Source: Bacteroidota bacterium (lineage in GTDB: Bacteria > Bacteroidota > Bacteroidia > NS11-12g > UBA955). From it: a DNA stretch of 64,000 nucleotides. The stretch spans positions 310,001 to 374,000 of the forward strand of contig JAIYAW010000009.1 in assembly GCA_027488835.1 (NCBI GenBank), read 5' to 3'. Both the position numbers and the translations under genes were made by a program. Below, one piece after another: positions 61,595 to 64,000 of the stretch. Every line of letters starts with the position of its first letter. The first letter of the stretch is position 1. Below the pieces are notes generated by a model. It searched no databases, was not told the DNA's origin, and saw nothing but the letters and a program-made list of their open reading frames with translations.

Positions 61595-64000
61595 ATGTCT
61601 GAATTTTTCGGTTTGAATAAGGTTCTATTTGTATTTTGGGGGACATTTTTATGTTCGATAATGACTTATGGACAATCAATAGAAGAAAATTCAAAAATCA
61701 ATACTCAAGGGCAGGTTGAGATTGTAATGTCAAACGAATTATCTAATCGTTTGGATTTGAACCACAAGTTAACGGACAGCATTTTTGCCATTGCACAAAA
61801 TACCATTTTAGAACTAGAAAAAAATTTACTGTATAAAATGTCTGATAAAGTTCATGTGATTTTATTTGATAAACTGGGAGAATATCAAAATTATCAAAAT
61901 ACACATTATTCGGGTAATTTCGAGAATACAGTTGCAGAAAAAGAAGATATCGGCATCTATTTCCCTGTGTTTTTAATGGGGAATATCACAGATATCAAAA
62001 TCCAATTGCGATATGGAATTGCCAAGCAGTTTCTAGATGAATATTTATTCGGTTTAACCTTAAGGGAAAAATCAGACAATGCATATGCAGAAAGAATACC
62101 CGACTGGATGATCTACGGTTTTGTAAATTATTTTGCCAGCAGTATTCAGGTGATGGATTTTCAAAAGTTTGAATTGTACAACAACTTAGGGAAATTTAAA
62201 AACATCAACAATATACCTAAGGCCGAACAACATATTTTTGGCACGGTGTTATGGTATTTGTTTGAAAAAGAAAAAGGCAAAAAATTCAACAGTGCGTTTT
62301 GGAATTTAATCAGATCAGCGAATAGTTTTGATAATTCGTTTGGATATTATTTTGGCATCAGTTTTAAAGATTGGTTAAAAGAAAGAACCAAAGAAATCGA
62401 AAACTTCAAGTCGAACCGACCCTTGAACTACGACTTACAAATAGATATATCTGAAAAACCCGATGGAATAATTACATTGTTACAAAGTGAGCATTTAAAT
62501 TCATGGAAATTAATTCGGGTTGAATATCCTTTATCAGAGAAAATTATCTCGGCAAAAGAAAATGAATTTACATGTATTCATGAAAATAACTTCATTGGTT
62601 TATACCCTTCAATACGTTTAAATCAAACATCGTTTTACAGAGATGATCAAAATAATGCCATGTTGTATTTCGACAACAATGAATGGCATTTCAAATCACC
62701 TAAATTAACTAAAAAACTTGGCAAATCAGGCGTATACAGAAGTTTAAAAATGCTGAACGATAGTTTTTATGCCATTTTTGAAAACTGCGGAATGAGTTAT
62801 TTGGTTAATATACTTGGAGATTCTAAGCCTATCATTTTGAATGCCGGAAACCAAGATAAAATCGAAGATTATCTAATGAACGCCAACCTATCCATTGTAT
62901 TATCGAAAATCAAATACTCAATTAAGTCAGACAAGTTCAAATCTGAAATCGAATCCCTCCAAAATGGAATTTCCACTATCATTTATATCGATGAAGAAGT
63001 TGATTTCCCCGTAAATATCAAAAACTTCATTCAAGAAACACCCAACAGAATTAGCTTTGTACGAAGTTGCGAGTCAAAACAAAAGCTCATTTATTTAGAA
63101 AACAAAAATAGTATTTGGACAATTAAAGCTTTGGATACGAAAGGATTGTTTTACGCTCAAACATTGAGCAATGATAAAAAATCAATTCATGAATTATTTT
63201 ACTCTAACAAACAATTCTACTTAAATGAGTTGGGGTTGGGTGAAGACTTTCTTCTTTCAGATACATTTCAACCAAAATCTTATTCTTTCGATACGTTTAA
63301 AAATGTAGCAGTTGAAAATAAATCAAAATTACTGGATTCGTCATATGGATATTTTTTAAGTAATTTCAAAGTCTCTACCAATCGAAAACGTGCCCATTAT
63401 TTAAAAATTGAGAGCATGAAATCACCTGTTCTATCAACTTACGAAAATTGGTTTTATGCAAAAAAAGCGAATTTCATGTTGAGCAATCAGGAAATAAATT
63501 TGCCGTACAGCATTGATGTACCCATAAAATCGCTATTTAATTCATTTTATACCTTGTACTTTAACGGAAAATTGGCAAGTTCAAACAACAAGCACCAGTT
63601 TGATTTTACTGCGTTTACCAATTTTAACCGACGCAGGTTAGGTTTGTCATTTTTGCATGTTTATTTGTTGAATTCTAGATTAACTTACAGTTCGCAATTT
63701 GATTACCGGTTAAGAGAATACAACACAGAGAACAATTTATCGTCAAACAGGAATAGAACATTTTTGTTTCAACAAAAAATCATAAAAAAGTTTCCTAAAT
63801 TTAACTTGTCGGCAAATGGTACTTATCAATTTCAGCAAATCATCTATTTGAACAACAATCCTGGGTTATCTGAATTCCAAAACAAAAATCAACACTTTAC
63901 AGGATTGGAATTTTGCGCCAACATTGATAGCAAGCAAATTTTACACAGAAATTCTAATTTAAACTTTCAAGCAAACGCTACTTATGTCCCTCAAATCTCA
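61595..64000 (+). CDS. Large peptidase-MA-like/beta-barrel envelope protein, C-terminus cut off
   Basis: The frame is open for 802 codons from the ATG at 61595 to the window edge. Signal peptide of about 26 residues (ending TYGQ). The first 270 residues follow the layout of Bacteroidota 'peptidase MA'/TolB-like proteins: an early strand-helix region with KVHVILFDKLGEYQNY, a segment IQLRYGIAKQFLDEYLFG, and IPDWMIYGFVNYFAS (168-182), which corresponds to the PxWxxEGxAxY helix. The HExxH zinc motif expected in the second segment reads RYGIA (139-143), and Glu of the EG pair reads Tyr-Gly, so it is probably not an active metalloprotease. A middle beta-propeller-like region follows. From about residue 640 aromatic-rich strands suggest an outer-membrane barrel. 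Confidence 0.75.
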   Translation, partial: MSEFFGLNKVLFVFWGTFLCSIMTYGQSIEENSKINTQGQVEIVMSNELSNRLDLNHKLTDSIFAIAQNTILELEKNLLYKMSDKVHVILFDKLGEYQNYQNTHYSGNFENTVAEKEDIGIYFPVFLMGNITDIKIQLRYGIAKQFLDEYLFGLTLREKSDNAYAERIPDWMIYGFVNYFASSIQVMDFQKFELYNNLGKFKNINNIPKAEQHIFGTVLWYLFEKEKGKKFNSAFWNLIRSANSFDNSFGYYFGISFKDWLKERTKEIENFKSNRPLNYDLQIDISEKPDGIITLLQSEHLNSWKLIRVEYPLSEKIISAKENEFTCIHENNFIGLYPSIRLNQTSFYRDDQNNAMLYFDNNEWHFKSPKLTKKLGKSGVYRSLKMLNDSFYAIFENCGMSYLVNILGDSKPIILNAGNQDKIEDYLMNANLSIVLSKIKYSIKSDKFKSEIESLQNGISTIIYIDEEVDFPVNIKNFIQETPNRISFVRSCESKQKLIYLENKNSIWTIKALDTKGLFYAQTLSNDKKSIHELFYSNKQFYLNELGLGEDFLLSDTFQPKSYSFDTFKNVAVENKSKLLDSSYGYFLSNFKVSTNRKRAHYLKIESMKSPVLSTYENWFYAKKANFMLSNQEINLPYSIDVPIKSLFNSFYTLYFNGKLASSNNKHQFDFTAFTNFNRRRLGLSFLHVYLLNSRLTYSSQFDYRLREYNTENNLSSNRNRTFLFQQKIIKKFPKFNLSANGTYQFQQIIYLNNNPGLSEFQNKNQHFTGLEFCANIDSKQILHRNSNLNFQANATYVPQIS

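Overview
This is a contiguous stretch of a low-GC Bacteroidota chromosome. I infer the phylum from several independent signs. At least five long secreted proteins end in type IX secretion (T9SS) sorting domains. There is a TonB receptor/DUF4249 pair, and promoters follow the Bacteroidota pattern TTTG-N18-20-TAnnTTTG. Shine-Dalgarno sequences are largely absent, and lipoproteins and C-terminal beta-strand outer-membrane proteins are frequent. The style (CHU_C/type-B sorting domain, choice-of-anchor V, serC-serA-DUF1015, OmpA next to nuo genes) fits an aerobic Chitinophagales/Sphingobacteriales/Flavobacteriales-like free-living bacterium; I cannot resolve the family. I see no phage, insertion sequence, CRISPR array or integrase, and no gene-free stretch longer than about 300 bp apart from the tRNA-Val region.

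Layout. 1-5.4 kb: the tail of an unknown gene, a small outer-membrane-like protein, a K+-dependent membrane pyrophosphatase with an unusual Cys/Met-rich tail, and a gingipain-fold (C25-like) secreted protein that seems to have lost its catalytic dyad. 5.5-13 kb: an OmpA-domain protein followed directly by nuoIJKLMN, the membrane arm of complex I without nuoA-H. 13-19.3 kb: serine biosynthesis (serC, serA, DUF1015), an ArsR-type regulator, an LpxL-like acyltransferase and an M42 aminopeptidase. 19.3-19.7 kb: two identical tRNA-Val(TAC) genes, each with its own promoter and terminator. 19.7-29 kb: a tight minus-strand run of seven genes (two lipoproteins with DUF4214-like repeats, a DUF1501 protein, a CX4CH lipoprotein, a small lipoprotein, a CUB/type-B T9SS giant and rqcH). 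29-34.3 kb: homogentisate dioxygenase, a BNR/PKD T9SS protein and a small secreted protein with no obvious ATG.

34.4-41.6 kb: gyrA with an overlapping TPR lipoprotein gene, then a double-domain M16 peptidase. 41.8-44.5 kb: a choice-of-anchor V T9SS protein with a CXXCH motif. 44.5-50.5 kb: TonB receptor, DUF4249 lipoprotein and uvrA in one run. 50.5-55.4 kb: folB, then glutaryl-CoA dehydrogenase, phosphohexomutase and a PlsC-like/OlsB-like acyltransferase pair that resembles the glsA/glsB aminolipid genes. 55.4-61.5 kb: subtilisin-like T9SS protease, tcdA, a lipocalin-like lipoprotein, a TPR lipoprotein whose start codon lies 2 nt from the 3' end of tRNA-Leu(TAA), and rocD. 61.6-64 kb: the start of a large peptidase-MA-like/beta-barrel protein cut by the window edge.

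Together the genes describe a respiring heterotroph. Complex I and a pyrophosphate-driven ion pump energise the membrane. Tyrosine/phenylalanine (hmgA), lysine/tryptophan (gcdH) and ornithine (rocD) are degraded. Large surface proteins are exported through T9SS. The best candidates for something undescribed are the DUF4214-like/DUF1501/CX4CH/T9SS operon, the tRNA-Leu-to-start-codon junction, the Cys-rich pyrophosphatase tail and the long inverted repeat inside the DUF1015 gene. All identifications are from reading the sequence; no search was run.
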